Source: Nothophaeocryptopus gaeumannii
Lineage: Eukaryota > Ascomycota > Dothideomycetes > Mycosphaerellales > Mycosphaerellaceae
Assembly (NCBI GenBank): GCA_031771865.1
Contig: JASISA010000009.1
Location: 1,240,001 to 1,304,000 of the forward strand
Reading direction: 5' to 3'
Length of the DNA: 64,000 bases
Shown here: positions 38,482-49,349 of the stretch, piece by piece
Position numbering within the stretch: position 1 is the first letter of the stretch
Layout: the number at the start of each line of letters is the position of its first letter
The notes under the pieces: model-generated
Told to the model about the DNA's origin: nothing
Database searches by the model: none
Seen by the model: only the letters and a program-made list of their open reading frames with translations
Made by a program: the position numbers and the translations under genes

Positions 38482-40668
38482 ATGGGTTTCCTCCAGCGCT
38501 CTGGCTCGAACCGCCTCCGGAAGAACAACTCCATCAGGGACAAATTATATAAAGATCCTGCGACTAGTGCTGGGCATCAGCGTGAGATCTTCGACAACAT
38601 AGACGAGGCGGTCGAGGAACATCGAAAGAGCATGGCTGGACGACCGAAATCGGCGGGTATCGACAAGAGGCGGAAGCGGAGCTCTTCTGCAAAAGTTCGG
38701 ACGAATGATGCTGCGAGGGAGGCTGCTGAGCTTCTGGTTGCGGACCAGCCCAATTGTCTTGGAGATTTGGAGCGTATGGGACAGGTCATTGAGTATCGAA
38801 CGGGACTGGACACTTTCAACTTCCCGACGCCCTCGCCGCATCTGCCACCGCGAAGTGCGTCCTTCCAGCGCGTACCATTGTCTGCACCTCGCGCGATGCC
38901 TCGCGATGCAACGGTCCAGCAATCATTCTTGGGAATTCCATACGAAAATTCACGTCGGACCGGTGTTGCGATTGGCTCCCCGGGCAAAGCGCCACCTACA
39001 TGGGGACGATCATACACCGCGGACCATCTCAACAGTCGCGTCCTTCAACGGCCGCCACCGGATCGTCCTCCGCCAGCTGTTCCCGAGCAGGAAGACGTCG
39101 CCAATACTAGCCCTGAGTCGAAGCGCAAAAAGAAGTCAAGCTGGAGAACTTTTGCTACTGTCTTTCGTGCAACATCCAGGCCGAAGAAAGAGGAGGCCTT
39201 CTACAAAGTCAAGCCAGAAACGACCGTGGTGACTACGGTACCATATGATTCTTCCGCACTTGACCTTCCTGGGCGACCAGAGACGCCACAGTCCTGTCTC
39301 GGAACTCCTAGCCCTGGGGTCTTCCGGGGATGGCACTCGCGCAACTCTTCCCTCAGTGGCGCGCAGTCGAGATTAGAGGAACGACGTGAGACAAATAGAA
39401 CCTCGTTCGTGCCGGCGTTGAAAGGTAAAGCGCTGATACGGGAAACCAAATCGCCGCCTCGCTCAATGTCTCCCAATCGTTGGCGAGCTTCTGAGGACAT
39501 CTTCAAAGTTCGCGGACGACAAGAGAGGCATGACTCGCCAATGTCTCACAAGTACTCTGGCTTCAACGTTCTCTCTTCTGTCCGATCACCACGACTTGAT
39601 CTCGACATTCCCGCGCCAGAGTTTCCTAGGTACAGTGTCATGTTCGCAAAACAACTCTCGGATGAGCCAAAGCCATCTCTACTGGAGAGACGGCAGAGCA
39701 AACTCCAAAGGAGCAACTCTGTCAAGAGACAAGATGGCAACGATTCTTTGCATGTCAAACCCAATGGCAGCGGCGTGAAAGGTGTGAAACGGGCAATGAC
39801 ATCGCCACACCTGACAAGGCCGCTGTCGATACGGGTCGAGGGCAAGGAGAATAATGATGAAGGCGAACATCCAACGACAGCCGTTCATAGGCCACGGCCG
39901 ATTCTGAGGTCGAAGACCGCTCCACCTGGTGCTCTTTCACCGATCTCAGCGGCCTTTATGCGACAACAACAGGAAGAGCAACAAACCGAGAGCTCGCCAG
40001 AGTCTCCAGGCTCAGCATTCTACAGCGAAGAGTCACTACCTGAGACACCTACGACTTTCACAACTTGCACAGATACCGAGTCTATCAGTCGCTTTCTGGA
40101 GGGTAGTGAGCCATCATGGGATATGGTCACCTCCAAGGCCGCCTCTCCCGCAAAGGACAACGAATCGCGTGCTGGGCCATATCCTCGCGTCAAATCTTTT
40201 GAGGACCTGGAGCGACAAATCGTTCAAGTGTCTGTTGCAAGACAAGTCAGTGTTAGTCGAGCAAGGAACAGAGTTCAGCGCGCAGCAAGCAGTAAGACTG
40301 CGGCTCAGCCTCTCCGGCCGCGCGTTGTGGAGCTGAGTAAGAATCGCAAAAGCACAGTTGGTGTGTTGGAGGATGCAGCTGCAGTGGAGCCACTGCCGGA
40401 GAATGCTCACTCCAGGGCAGTCAGCTTTGCGAATAGTATGGTAATGGGGTTTGCGTCGAGCAAGAGTTCGCTTGGTGTGATCGAGGATTCGAGCGAGGAG
40501 CCAACACCGAGACCTAAGATGCCCGAGCTCAGGGTTGTGAGCTTAGAGGGTAAGGCTGAGAGCGCAGCTGCAGAGTCGGCTGAGACGCTTTCGAACGACA
40601 GTGTTTTGAATCTTGTTGAGAAAGTCGAAGGCATTCGTAGCCAGCAGCCAGACTCGATGAAGACATAG
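38482..40668 (+). CDS. Large disordered protein, unknown function
   Basis: Single exon, 728 aa, from the ATG at 38482 (MGFLQRSGSNRLRKN). It is rich in Ser, Pro, Arg and Lys almost throughout, with many RxxS sites and short conserved-looking islands (FDNIDEAVEEHRKSMAGRP near residue 35; ESISRFLEGSEPSWDMV near residue 535). Basic clusters (KRKKKSSWRTF) could be nuclear localisation or membrane-binding patches. No enzyme motif, signal peptide or membrane helix. Likely a regulatory or scaffold protein, but I cannot name it. Confidence 0.65.
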   Translation: MGFLQRSGSNRLRKNNSIRDKLYKDPATSAGHQREIFDNIDEAVEEHRKSMAGRPKSAGIDKRRKRSSSAKVRTNDAAREAAELLVADQPNCLGDLERMGQVIEYRTGLDTFNFPTPSPHLPPRSASFQRVPLSAPRAMPRDATVQQSFLGIPYENSRRTGVAIGSPGKAPPTWGRSYTADHLNSRVLQRPPPDRPPPAVPEQEDVANTSPESKRKKKSSWRTFATVFRATSRPKKEEAFYKVKPETTVVTTVPYDSSALDLPGRPETPQSCLGTPSPGVFRGWHSRNSSLSGAQSRLEERRETNRTSFVPALKGKALIRETKSPPRSMSPNRWRASEDIFKVRGRQERHDSPMSHKYSGFNVLSSVRSPRLDLDIPAPEFPRYSVMFAKQLSDEPKPSLLERRQSKLQRSNSVKRQDGNDSLHVKPNGSGVKGVKRAMTSPHLTRPLSIRVEGKENNDEGEHPTTAVHRPRPILRSKTAPPGALSPISAAFMRQQQEEQQTESSPESPGSAFYSEESLPETPTTFTTCTDTESISRFLEGSEPSWDMVTSKAASPAKDNESRAGPYPRVKSFEDLERQIVQVSVARQVSVSRARNRVQRAASSKTAAQPLRPRVVELSKNRKSTVGVLEDAAAVEPLPENAHSRAVSFANSMVMGFASSKSSLGVIEDSSEEPTPRPKMPELRVVSLEGKAESAAAESAETLSNDSVLNLVEKVEGIRSQQPDSMKT

Positions 40669-41233
40669 GCTCCAGAGTCTTGTCACGAAAGAGTACGAAG
40701 GACGAAATCACAGCCGCGAGCAAGAACAAACCAGAATGAAGAAGCAGCAGACTGAACGGGTGCCAGGAGATGCTCATGAAGGCGGATGTCACATGCGATT
40801 CGATTCCGAGCATTTAATACTGCAGTGCGGTTACCCTTGGTGATGAATTTGGGAGGAGACCATTTATCGATAGGTCATCAAGGAGCGGGCTCTCATATGT
40901 ACATATTTATTGCGCCGGACGTGCGGCAGGGCAACGGTTTTCATATGCGTAACGCCCATTGAATGAGGCATTCTTATTAGATATACCCATAGATTGAATC
41001 ACATAGTTCTTCTGCTTGATCGGCTTCGCCTATGTCGAAAGCATGTGACGCCGCAACTCAAGCTTGGTCTGAGCGTGCTTCAAGCTTGCCCCAGACTCCA
41101 GCTCTCACCTCAAACCAGACAAAGATCATCAACCGGCACCTGCACACTTCAGCAAACACCCCCTTCTACCACACCCACGGGAGAGTCCATCACGCATACA
41201 ATGTCATAACACCCTACCGATGTGCTCGCGACA
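40669..41233. promoter_or_regulatory. ARP5 upstream region
   Basis: About 560 bp between two plus-strand genes. No recognised element. Confidence 0.4.
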
Positions 41234-43498
41234 ATGCCTCACTATACGGTACCCATCGAAGCAGCAGCATCCGGCCGCAACTCGCCCAAACCCCCTCCAA
41301 CAACCATCTTCTCCGTCTCCGAACCTCCCTACCACGGCCAACTCGACGCCGACGCCTCCTCCTACTCTCGTTCCACGTTCGACACCGCCATCGTCATCGA
41401 CAATGGCTCCTCCTCCGTGCGCGCCGGCTGGCAAACGGACACCACCCCACGCCTGCAATTCCCACCTCTCATGGCGCGCTACACCGATCGCAAACTGAAT
41501 CGAAAACTATGTTTCATTGGAAGTGAGATATATTTCGATGGCACGGCGAGAGGACAGGCGAAAAATATCTATGAGCCGCAGGGTGGGAACGTGGTGAATA
41601 ATTGGGATGCGCAAGAAGGGATACTGGATTACATTTTCCTCAAATTGGGGATAGACGGCCACGATGGAGTCGTAGATCGACCAATCGTCATAACAGAACC
41701 TCTCGCGAACCTCGGATACTCTCGAAAAGTGATGAGCGAGATCCTGTTTGAGCTGTATGGTGTGCCCAGTGCCGCGTACGGAGTGGATAGTCTCTTCTCG
41801 TATAGGTTCAATGGCGGGAGTACTGGACTGGTGGTCAGCACGGCGAATATGAGCACGCATTTGATACCCGTGGTGAATCAACAGCCATTGATCAGCCATG
41901 CGACGAGGCTGGATTGGGGGAGGCAGCAGTGCGCCGAGTACTTGACGAGGTTGTTGAAGGCGAAGTATCCGGGGTTGCTTACCACGGGCAAGGTGAATGA
42001 GACGCAGATTGAGGATTTGGTGAGGAGTCATTGCTATGTCTCGCAGGACTACGATCGGGAGATGCTAAGGCTGCTGGATTGGAGTGGGCTGGAAGATAGA
42101 GATCACGTTGTGCAGCTGCCGTTTCAAGAGAAGGAGGTGGTGCAGAAGACGGAGGAGGAGATCAAGCGAGCTGAAGAGAAGAGACGGGAGGGTGGACGAA
42201 GGTTGCAAGAGCAAGCGGCGAAGATGCGGTTGGAGAAGCTCATTCGCAAAGAGGGAGAGCTGGAGTGGCTGAAGGAAGTGCAGTCAAGAATCGCAGAGGT
42301 GACAACAAAGAAGGAGATCAGAGCAATGCTCGAAGAAGAAGAATTCCGCGATGAAGCACAGCTTGACAAGAAGATCAAGGAAATGGAGAAGAGCATCCGC
42401 AAGCAGAGGAACAAGGATGTTGGTGATTTGGAAGAAGAGCCTGAGCAGCCGCCTACATATCCGCTTCTGGACATACCGGATGAAGAGCTCGACGAGGAAG
42501 GAATCAAAGCCAAGAGACAGCAGAGACTACTTAAGAGCAACCACGATGCACGAGCGCGAGCGAAGGCGGAGAAGGAAGCCGAAAAGGCGCGCCAGGCTGA
42601 GATTCAGCGTCTTGACGACGAGCGTAGGGCGAACCATTTCGATGAGTGGGTGGAGGAGCGTAGAGCTGCGCGCCAAGCGACCATCCAAAGAATGAAGGAA
42701 CGCGAGCGCCTGAAAGCCGAACTCGGGAATCGCAAATCGCAGGCCGCGCAAATGCGAATGAAACACATCGCCAATCTGGCGTCGGATAACCCTCTCGGAC
42801 GCAAGCGCAGACGCGGCGGTAACGACGACGACGGCTTTGGCGCTGACGATGCGGATTGGATGATCTATCGCGAGATTCAACAAGGGCGAAATGATGATGA
42901 CGATGATGACGAAGAAGAGGATCTGGATGGGCAACTGAAGAAGATTGAGAGTCAACTCCTGGAATACGATCCCGACTTCACAGAGCAAAGCACGGCGGAA
43001 GCACAGAAGGACTGGACGAAATCACTCGTACACGCCTTCATACGCGGACCATATCCTTTCGACCCAGAGAGTGCGCGAGAGTCTGCTCAATTCCACCTCA
43101 ACATCGAGCGCATACGTGTACCTGAGGTCGTGTTCCAACCCTCGATTGCGGGTGTGGACCAAGCAGGCATCGTCGAGATAGCAGAAGACATCCTCATGCA
43201 ACGACTCTCCGGCCACGCAGCACAATACGACATTCTCAAAGACGTCTTCATGACCGGCGGCTATACCCTCTTCAAGGGTTTCGAGGAGAGACTTCGAGAC
43301 GAGCTCCGAGCTGTCCTGCCGAGCGAAATACAGCTTGGTGTGAGGAAGGCGAAGGATTCGATTCTGGACGCTTGGAAGGGGGCGGCGCAGTGGGCTAGTG
43401 CGGGTGAGAGCAGGCCGGCATTTGTGAGTAAAGAGGAGTGGGCTGAGAAGGGTGGGGAGTATATTCGGGAGCATAATTTGGGGAATGTGTTTTCGTAG
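41234..43498 (+). CDS. arp5: Actin-related protein Arp5 (INO80 chromatin-remodelling complex)
   Basis: Nuclear actin-fold subunit of INO80 that couples the remodeller to nucleosomes. Single exon, 754 aa from the ATG at 41234; yeast Arp5 is 755 aa. The actin phosphate-1 loop is VIDNGSSSVRAGW (about residues 55-67). The Arp5 features PPLMARYTDRK, NWDAQEGILDYIF and VITEPLANLGYSRKVMSEILFELY follow. As in other Arp5 proteins, the actin fold is split by a large charged insertion, here roughly residues 300-590, mostly coiled coil with Lys/Glu/Arg-rich helices and an acidic patch. The actin fold resumes at VPEVVFQPSIAGVDQAGIVE and ends with VFMTGGYTLFKGFEERL. The assignment is secure. Confidence 0.95.
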   Translation: MPHYTVPIEAAASGRNSPKPPPTTIFSVSEPPYHGQLDADASSYSRSTFDTAIVIDNGSSSVRAGWQTDTTPRLQFPPLMARYTDRKLNRKLCFIGSEIYFDGTARGQAKNIYEPQGGNVVNNWDAQEGILDYIFLKLGIDGHDGVVDRPIVITEPLANLGYSRKVMSEILFELYGVPSAAYGVDSLFSYRFNGGSTGLVVSTANMSTHLIPVVNQQPLISHATRLDWGRQQCAEYLTRLLKAKYPGLLTTGKVNETQIEDLVRSHCYVSQDYDREMLRLLDWSGLEDRDHVVQLPFQEKEVVQKTEEEIKRAEEKRREGGRRLQEQAAKMRLEKLIRKEGELEWLKEVQSRIAEVTTKKEIRAMLEEEEFRDEAQLDKKIKEMEKSIRKQRNKDVGDLEEEPEQPPTYPLLDIPDEELDEEGIKAKRQQRLLKSNHDARARAKAEKEAEKARQAEIQRLDDERRANHFDEWVEERRAARQATIQRMKERERLKAELGNRKSQAAQMRMKHIANLASDNPLGRKRRRGGNDDDGFGADDADWMIYREIQQGRNDDDDDDEEEDLDGQLKKIESQLLEYDPDFTEQSTAEAQKDWTKSLVHAFIRGPYPFDPESARESAQFHLNIERIRVPEVVFQPSIAGVDQAGIVEIAEDILMQRLSGHAAQYDILKDVFMTGGYTLFKGFEERLRDELRAVLPSEIQLGVRKAKDSILDAWKGAAQWASAGESRPAFVSKEEWAEKGGEYIREHNLGNVFS

Positions 43499-43719
43499 AC
43501 GGCATTCTGGAACGGAACGGATCTGGACCTAACAGGACGAGAGATATTGTTAGAGGTAGCAAAGGCGTTTCGGGATCGAGGCAATGCCGCTCCGATTGCA
43601 ATGCTGTTTCTCAATACACTGGCTTTCCAAGCATTGGCCTGGCCGTTGCCAAGTTTCCTGGAATGAAGTCTGTCCAACGACGGTCTCAAACGCGGTGCTC
43701 CTTCTTCTTGCACGCTGTG

Positions 43720-44346
43720 TCAACCGTCGCATCCTCCACGCCCTCGAACGCAGCACAAACAAAGCCCCGCACAATACTCCTTGATGCTGTCCTCGCACAT
43801 TTGAACCTCTGTCCAGGTCACACAGCACGCATCCTCAGATTGGCCTCCATGATTGCAGAGGCTATGGGAGCAATGAGTCCGTGGTTGCTCCAGCAATTTC
43901 GGGAGGCCACTTCGAAAACTTTGCGTAGCTCAGCGACAGCTTCGCCGGCATCGAGCTTCTCTCCCCAGTAGTCGGAAGCGCTCTTCAAATCGCAGTAAGC
44001 GCAAAGGCTTATCAGCAGGCCTGGTACTTCGGCATCGATGAAGTCGCAAATGCCCGAGCATGGCGATGAAGACGTCTGACACCGCCTTCAACACCACGTT
44101 GGAGACCAGGAGGCGCGCTTTGACTGGTGTGCCGACGTCGAGGATGAGGTCGCCGATTTGGGCGATCTTGGCGAGGAGGACTTCGCGCGGCGTTGCCACG
44201 TCGTTGGCCGCCGTTTGGCGTACGTGTGGACGTTTTGTGTTGACAGAACGAGGTGGAGGCGAAAGAAGTGGATCTTGCGAGAAGTGAATTTTGAAGAAGT
44301 GAGTTTGGAGGGAAGTGAAGTCGGAAACGAAACGGAGCGTTTGCAA
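43720..44346 (-). pseudogene. Decayed BTB/POZ-like gene, copy 1
   Basis: A minus-strand frame has the BTB opening GDLILDVGTPVKARLLVSNV followed by FIAML. It then jumps to sequence that matches only the C-terminal part of the same family. The middle of the BTB fold is missing. Downstream, coding continues in a second frame (DAEVPGLLISLCAYCDLKSA) and then a third (GEAVAELRKVFEVASRNCW), separated by a one-base shift near a GGGG run. The tail has the Cys-rich ending seen in copy 2 (EYCAGLCLCC). A deletion plus frameshift argue for a dead gene. Copy 2 lies directly upstream on the same strand. Confidence 0.6.
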
Positions 44347-44377
44347 GCTCTATCTGGGAAAGCGCAGTAGCGGCCTC

Positions 44378-45475
44378 TCACATGCCATCGCCACAGCTCG
44401 GAGGAGGCACAAGTAACGCCAGCCTCCTCATACGCGAGAAGTGCAAGTGAGAAGATGCACATTTACAAGCCCAATGTCCCTCATGGGAACAGATGTTGCT
44501 CAGGTCCCGGCTTTCACGCACACAGCGCAGACAGAGACCTTGACAAATGACCTTGATGCTGTCCTTCAACTCCTCCACATCATCCGCATCAGCGCCTTCA
44601 TCATCTCGTAACCGATTCAAGCAGTTCATTTGCTGAAAGGGCGTATTTTGATCAACGGCGTATGGTCAATGGGCATGGCCAAAACCGCTCGCCGCGGCCC
44701 CGAGCGTATCCGTGGCGGTATTTCTGTAGGCCATCTTATGCACACCAAACGCGACTGCATGCTCTGTACGGGTCCGTTTCATTTTGATGGCGCCTACACA
44801 TTTCTATTAGAAATTGAGCTGTTCATGTTTCAGACACTTACGAAGCAAAAGTCTTACCGCCAACGGTCACGGGAACGGAGTCAGACGTTGCAACGCCGAG
44901 CCTCCCAAATTCAAACATACTTCGACTCTCTTCAGTCAGTTTCGTTGCTATTTGGAAGCATTTCCTGTATTTGAACAGATACGCGGCTCAAACGATGCAG
45001 CTGAGATTCTTTGCAAGCGAGTCATCGAGGCGAGCATGGAGAGCAGCAAAGAAGAGACCTTGTGCTGGCAGATAGATACTCTGTTTCTCCGTAACACCAT
45101 ACTTGTACGCGGCGATTGCAAGTCGGAGGACGTCTTGAGTCGCAACGACACCATGGTTTTCCTCGGCGTCAACACTGTGCAAGAGCTTGCACATGATTGA
45201 GGGGCCTTTTGGATGATCTTCTAGAAGCTCGATGATTTGTAGTGATTGAGAGGTACGAGTCTCTTGGCCCTCGCGGAAGTTGAGACCCACAAGCTTTTTG
45301 AAGGGGCTGAAGCAGTGGCCAGGATCGCTGAGGAGACCAAGAGTCTCGTCTGAACTGGTGGACTGCCTGTCGAAAGGATCAGATCGCCTTCGCTCGCGAT
45401 GCGTACTACGGGGATGTGGGAATCGGTAGCCAGGTTGTTAACTAGGCGGTTTTGTGAGCAAAAGCAGAATTGCAC
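44378..45475 (-). pseudogene. Decayed BTB/POZ-like gene, copy 2
   Basis: Same family and orientation as copy 1. The BTB start GDLILSTGSPPVQTRLLVSS is in one frame. After SAP near 45310 the homology continues in another frame (FKKLVGLNFREGQETRTSQ, then VDAEENHGVVATQDVLRLAI). A single TGA then interrupts at about 44991, after which LFKYRKCFQIATKLTEESRS continues in the same frame. A GTAAGT donor near 44840 and a Cys-rich last exon (VICQGLCLRCVRESRDL, 44378-44629) complete the family pattern. With one frameshift and one nonsense codon this copy is probably inactive. Sequencing errors cannot be excluded. Confidence 0.6.
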
Positions 45476-46115
45476 GCATGCAGCAGATGAACGTACTTCT
45501 TTCTGATGGCGGAGGCAGACAAGAGTTACTGCAAGTTAGCAAACCTGCAACCGCAAGAAGAACATTCCACGGGCGACCGAAATAAACGACGCCGTTGTCT
45601 CAGGCATTGACAGTTAGCAGAAGCATCCAACTGGCCGAGCAAAGTAGTCAATGTCACCCAGGCAGGCCGACACAGAAAGCAAAACGAAACTTCACGAAAC
45701 CACCACATCGCAGTTCGAACCCAGAACAAAAAGGTTCACTGGCTACGCTCGAATATCTAGATTCGAGACTTATAAGACAAGCTACATCCTTCGTCGTATC
45801 TCACGTGCTGCAGGGAAGATTTTAAGCTTCTCTGGCTCATTTGCAACTTTAGATGGAAGAAACTCATGGAAGTGTACTGGAATTCCGACTTCACTAACTG
45901 AGTTTCATGGTCTACGTGATTGGACGAAAGGTGCTGTGTTGAGATTGTTCATGACCCTGGATTTGGCGGATCCGGTGTTGGGCCGGTTTGCATGTGAAAG
46001 TGAAGGAGAGTAGGGTCGAAACATTCAATGTTCACCGAATCTCTTCGTAAGCTTTTGAAGCCGGATAAGATGCCATCTATGATCAGCACCATATTTTGAA
46101 GCATCAGTCATATCT
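45476..46115. other. Intergenic region, 640 bp
   Basis: Between the decayed BTB gene and the MYND gene. A plus-strand frame of 120 codons (45651-46013) is open but has no recognisable content. Confidence 0.35.
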
Positions 46116-46841
46116 CTACGAGGTTGAACAGATTTGCTTGTGCGCATTCCAGTCCTTGGTTTGACAATCCTTGCCACAGTAGAGAACAGCCTTGCACCGT
46201 CCACACTTCTGCAATTCTCCACTTTCGACTGGGTTTTCTACACCCTCCCACGGACCTTGCTGCGCATCTTTCCTCATGGCCATGTACTCTTCGAAGAAGT
46301 TGTGAAAGCTCGCTGGTGTCGCATTTTCTAGCGCTGCCAGAGGCTTCGCTTTGGCGTCTTCGAGGTCCTTCCCTTGCTTCGCTACTATTCCCAGTGGAGC
46401 GAAGCCATACTTCGCCATTGCAAAGCCCGCGACATCGACGAGCTTGTCGTAGATGAAGGCATCAAGAGCGAGGTAGTGAGCTGGACTGAGGCTTTTACCA
46501 TCGGCGCGACGGAGGATCACGTCGCTATCAGGCTTCTTGATTGGGAATGTGAACCGCTCTGAGTTCGGATCGGTGTCGATGTTAAGAGGAGCGATGCCAG
46601 TGTTGTACTGTTCGCGCGGTATGGAGCTCCCGTCTGTGTCGCGGCTGTCAGGTACCTCGAGGTACATGAGTGGAAGACCGAGGCGGTATGTCAAAGGAAG
46701 AGGAGTCCACTTGCGACGCTTGATGAGCTGCAGAGGAATGTCTCCAGGGTCAAGAGCCGAGATCTCTCTACCTTCCAGCATGGAGAACTGCCGGATGCGG
46801 TAGACTGTCACTACGCCCACTGAATCATCTTTGGGTGTCAT
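46116..46841 (-). CDS. MYND-type zinc-finger protein
   Basis: The C-terminus carries a MYND finger: CGRCKAVLYCGKDCQTKDW, then NAHKQICSTS, with the usual final Cys/His ligands. MYND fingers bind proline-rich peptides and act in protein interaction. The N-terminal 190 residues look folded (LPLTYRLGLPLMYLEV; HYLALDAFIYDKLVDVAGFAMAKYG) but have no family I know. I used the ATG at 46841 (242 codons including the stop). The frame is open to 47039, and a possible 51-nt in-frame intron (46851-46901, GTGAGA donor) could join an upstream exon, so the N-terminus is uncertain. Confidence 0.7.
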   Translation of the reverse strand: MTPKDDSVGVVTVYRIRQFSMLEGREISALDPGDIPLQLIKRRKWTPLPLTYRLGLPLMYLEVPDSRDTDGSSIPREQYNTGIAPLNIDTDPNSERFTFPIKKPDSDVILRRADGKSLSPAHYLALDAFIYDKLVDVAGFAMAKYGFAPLGIVAKQGKDLEDAKAKPLAALENATPASFHNFFEEYMAMRKDAQQGPWEGVENPVESGELQKCGRCKAVLYCGKDCQTKDWNAHKQICSTS

Positions 46842-47260
46842 GCTGCTGTGCTGGTCAGCGAAAAGTGCGACGCAATGTACGTGCAGAGGGTAATGTCTCA
46901 CCTGTCTCAGTACTTCGGCCTGGGCTTTATGAGCAATCGTTGCGATGCTGTAATCTTTCTTGTAGGCGGCAGAATGCGCGAGTGAACATGTTTGAGCAAA
47001 CGGCGCCGCAAGTGAAGGACAGAAAGTGTCGCCTCGCACATTCGCCTGCCAACGTGAGGCGGGCCGCTGCTGCGAGCTTTACATGTGAAGGTTCGCTTTC
47101 ACTAGTGTGTCTTTCTTGATCTATCTTCTCCAGCTTCCTCTTGTACAATCCGCCAACTCAAACACTACTCAATTTCCGCGATCGAAGCGCACCACCAAGC
47201 CGTTGACATATCGACCGCACTCTTTCATATATCTCCAAGCTGCTGAGTCCAGAGCACAAC

Positions 47261-48743
47261 ATGTCAGATCTCACACGGCGTAAGGGCCTGTCGAGCCTAC
47301 CCGTCGAGCTACTTCAGCACATGGCCAGTTATCTCAAATTCAAAGACAAGCTCGCGCTTCGGCTTTGCTCAAGGGACCTGCAGGCCAAAGTGCACGACTC
47401 GCTGAAGACCGACTTCAAGCGCCTCTACATTCATCCGACTCGACTTGAGAACGCTATTGATCTCTGCGGAGATTCAACCAGTGGAGATACCATGCAGCTT
47501 CTCGAGTGCGTCACAGAGATCGTGATCGTTGGAGTGTCGAAGCCAGGCATGAAAGGAAGAGACGTTGGGGAACACACGTCTGCATTGCAACCGACCCACG
47601 TGATCGATGACCAGCTCAACTACCACCTATGGCCGCTATTCGATTGCAGAAAAAGTGGTGAGATACCGAAATCCTTCACGGAATTGGCAAAGACCAGCTG
47701 CAAGACTTTTCAAACAGGCTACAAAGAGCTCATTTGCGCCTTGGATCAACTTTGTCAAGTCGATACAGTCACGTACGGCGGCGAAGCAGGCGAAGGTCTT
47801 TGCAGCGTCTCCCAGGACATTCTTAAGAGCCACGCCGCCAAGTGGGAAGACTGGAGATCTCAAATCGGAACACCTGCCTTGCTCAAGGCGTCGTGGGCGC
47901 GGTAGGTCAGGCGATGGTCGGATACGGAAGTGATCATGGGCCTCCTTGGTTCTGGCGCGCTCAGACCCAAGAAGCTGCACATTACACAGCCGTTTCCAGT
48001 CACCTGGCGTCAGTGGTACACACAAGGGCTGTTAGCAAAGCAGGACGCACCTCGGGCGCAAGGCGACCCGGAGATTTAGACCAAGACCTACAAGCGGCCG
48101 GTCGTGGTGTTGAAGAGGTACTGCTTAGCGCGCCAGGCAACGAGCGACATGGCGACTTTTACGCTGATCAGTTGAGTTTTCTGCCTAACGTCGCTACTCT
48201 CTCGATGCAGCTCCAGTCCAACAACCAAATCGACGGCGACTCGAACAAGACCTGGTCGAGCCAGTGAGGGGCGCACTAAACGTTATTCTTGACCATCGTT
48301 ATCGAACATTTCTGAGTCCTGGATGGAGGATATGTAAGGCTCTCAGGTGCTTTGAAATTCATTCAGCGTCTTCAGTGCCAGACTGCTTGTCGGCCAGAGA
48401 CCTCGTCATCGCTCTCTAAGGCTGGAAGCAGGCCCTCGAAAGCGTCAAGATCGAGAACGTCCTACCCAGCATCGGAACAAGGGTAGTTGGAAATCAGGCT
48501 GGATGGGTGGTCAAAGCTGGTTTGAAGGAAGTTATGGGTAGTCTGAAAAATGACTGCATCAATTTGCGGGATGCTAAGCTTCTCGTTGCAGAGCCGGGTA
48601 TGCGCATCTATCGGGACCTTTTCGATAAGCCATTCGGAGGGAATGTACTAGACGAAGTCGTGATTGATCTGGATGTGTCTGCGAAAGAGGGTGTGTGGGA
48701 CTTCGCGGAACACGTCTTGATGGGACCGGCAGAGGAGGCATAG
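47261..48743 (+). pseudogene. F-box-type gene with internal lesions
   Basis: The ATG at 47261 is followed by an F-box (LSSLPVELLQHMASYLKFKD, then KLALRLCSRDLQ). The frame stops at 47905, but a GTAGGT donor there could begin an in-frame intron. From 48060 the homology-like sequence runs in another frame (DLQAAGRGVEEVLLSAPGNE; LSFLPNVATLSMQL). It then switches frame again around 48230 (EQDLVEPVRGALNVILDHRY), meets a TAA at about 48418 and continues to 48743 (YRDLFDKPFGGNVLDEVVID). Introns might explain the first break, but not all of them. I read it as a decaying F-box gene. A truncated 214-aa product remains possible. Confidence 0.5.
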
Positions 48744-49349
48744 GGAGTCTTCGAGGCGCCCAGTGAGACAAGGCGATGTCGGACACGCGGCGTTTCTGAA
48801 GCGGATGGTTAAAGGGACCGGAATCTGGCCTTTCGAGAGCGTAACGATGCATTGAGCAGGGTCGTGAGGCGGAAATTGGCTGAGTCGGTAAGGCAAGACA
48901 TCTAAAATGCATGCGAATACGCGAAGGCGATGATGTCGTCAATGTCGGCCTGAAGAGTTTACAGAAGGCGTACCCAGTACTCAGGGCCTTCAAGTGTATT
49001 CGTAGGAGCATTAAGCTCTCGACCAATTGAATACTGCGAATCGCGCCTCTTTCCCATTCCGTAGCTGCAGGTCCTGCACGACCCGAGAGCAGGGTCAGTC
49101 GCGCGCCGATATGCAACATCAGCGCAGCACTTGCTGCCTGAGAAACCCTTCGCTCGTTCCTTAATGAGCAATGCGCGAATCCAAGAGCCTGAAAGTCCGA
49201 AAGCGATTTCGAATGCGCAAAACTCGGCGCCTGACGGAGCCTTGGCAGCCGTTGTGAGGAGCGACGTCTCGGTACAAATCAGTCGACAATCGCAGGCATT
49301 TGTGTCGTAATTTGGCTTTTACTGCAACAGAATCGTTTAAGTGACAACC
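48744..49349. promoter_or_regulatory. Upstream region of the esterase gene
   Basis: About 600 bp with no gene that I can support. Confidence 0.4.

Noticed and set aside
41204..41526. Antisense and alternative frames around the ARP5 start
   Set aside because: They are overlapped by the secure Arp5 reading frame and show no independent signal.
45700..45725. TTCGAAC resembling a tRNA T-loop
   Set aside because: The flanking five-base arms do not pair and no D-arm or anticodon stem could be placed.
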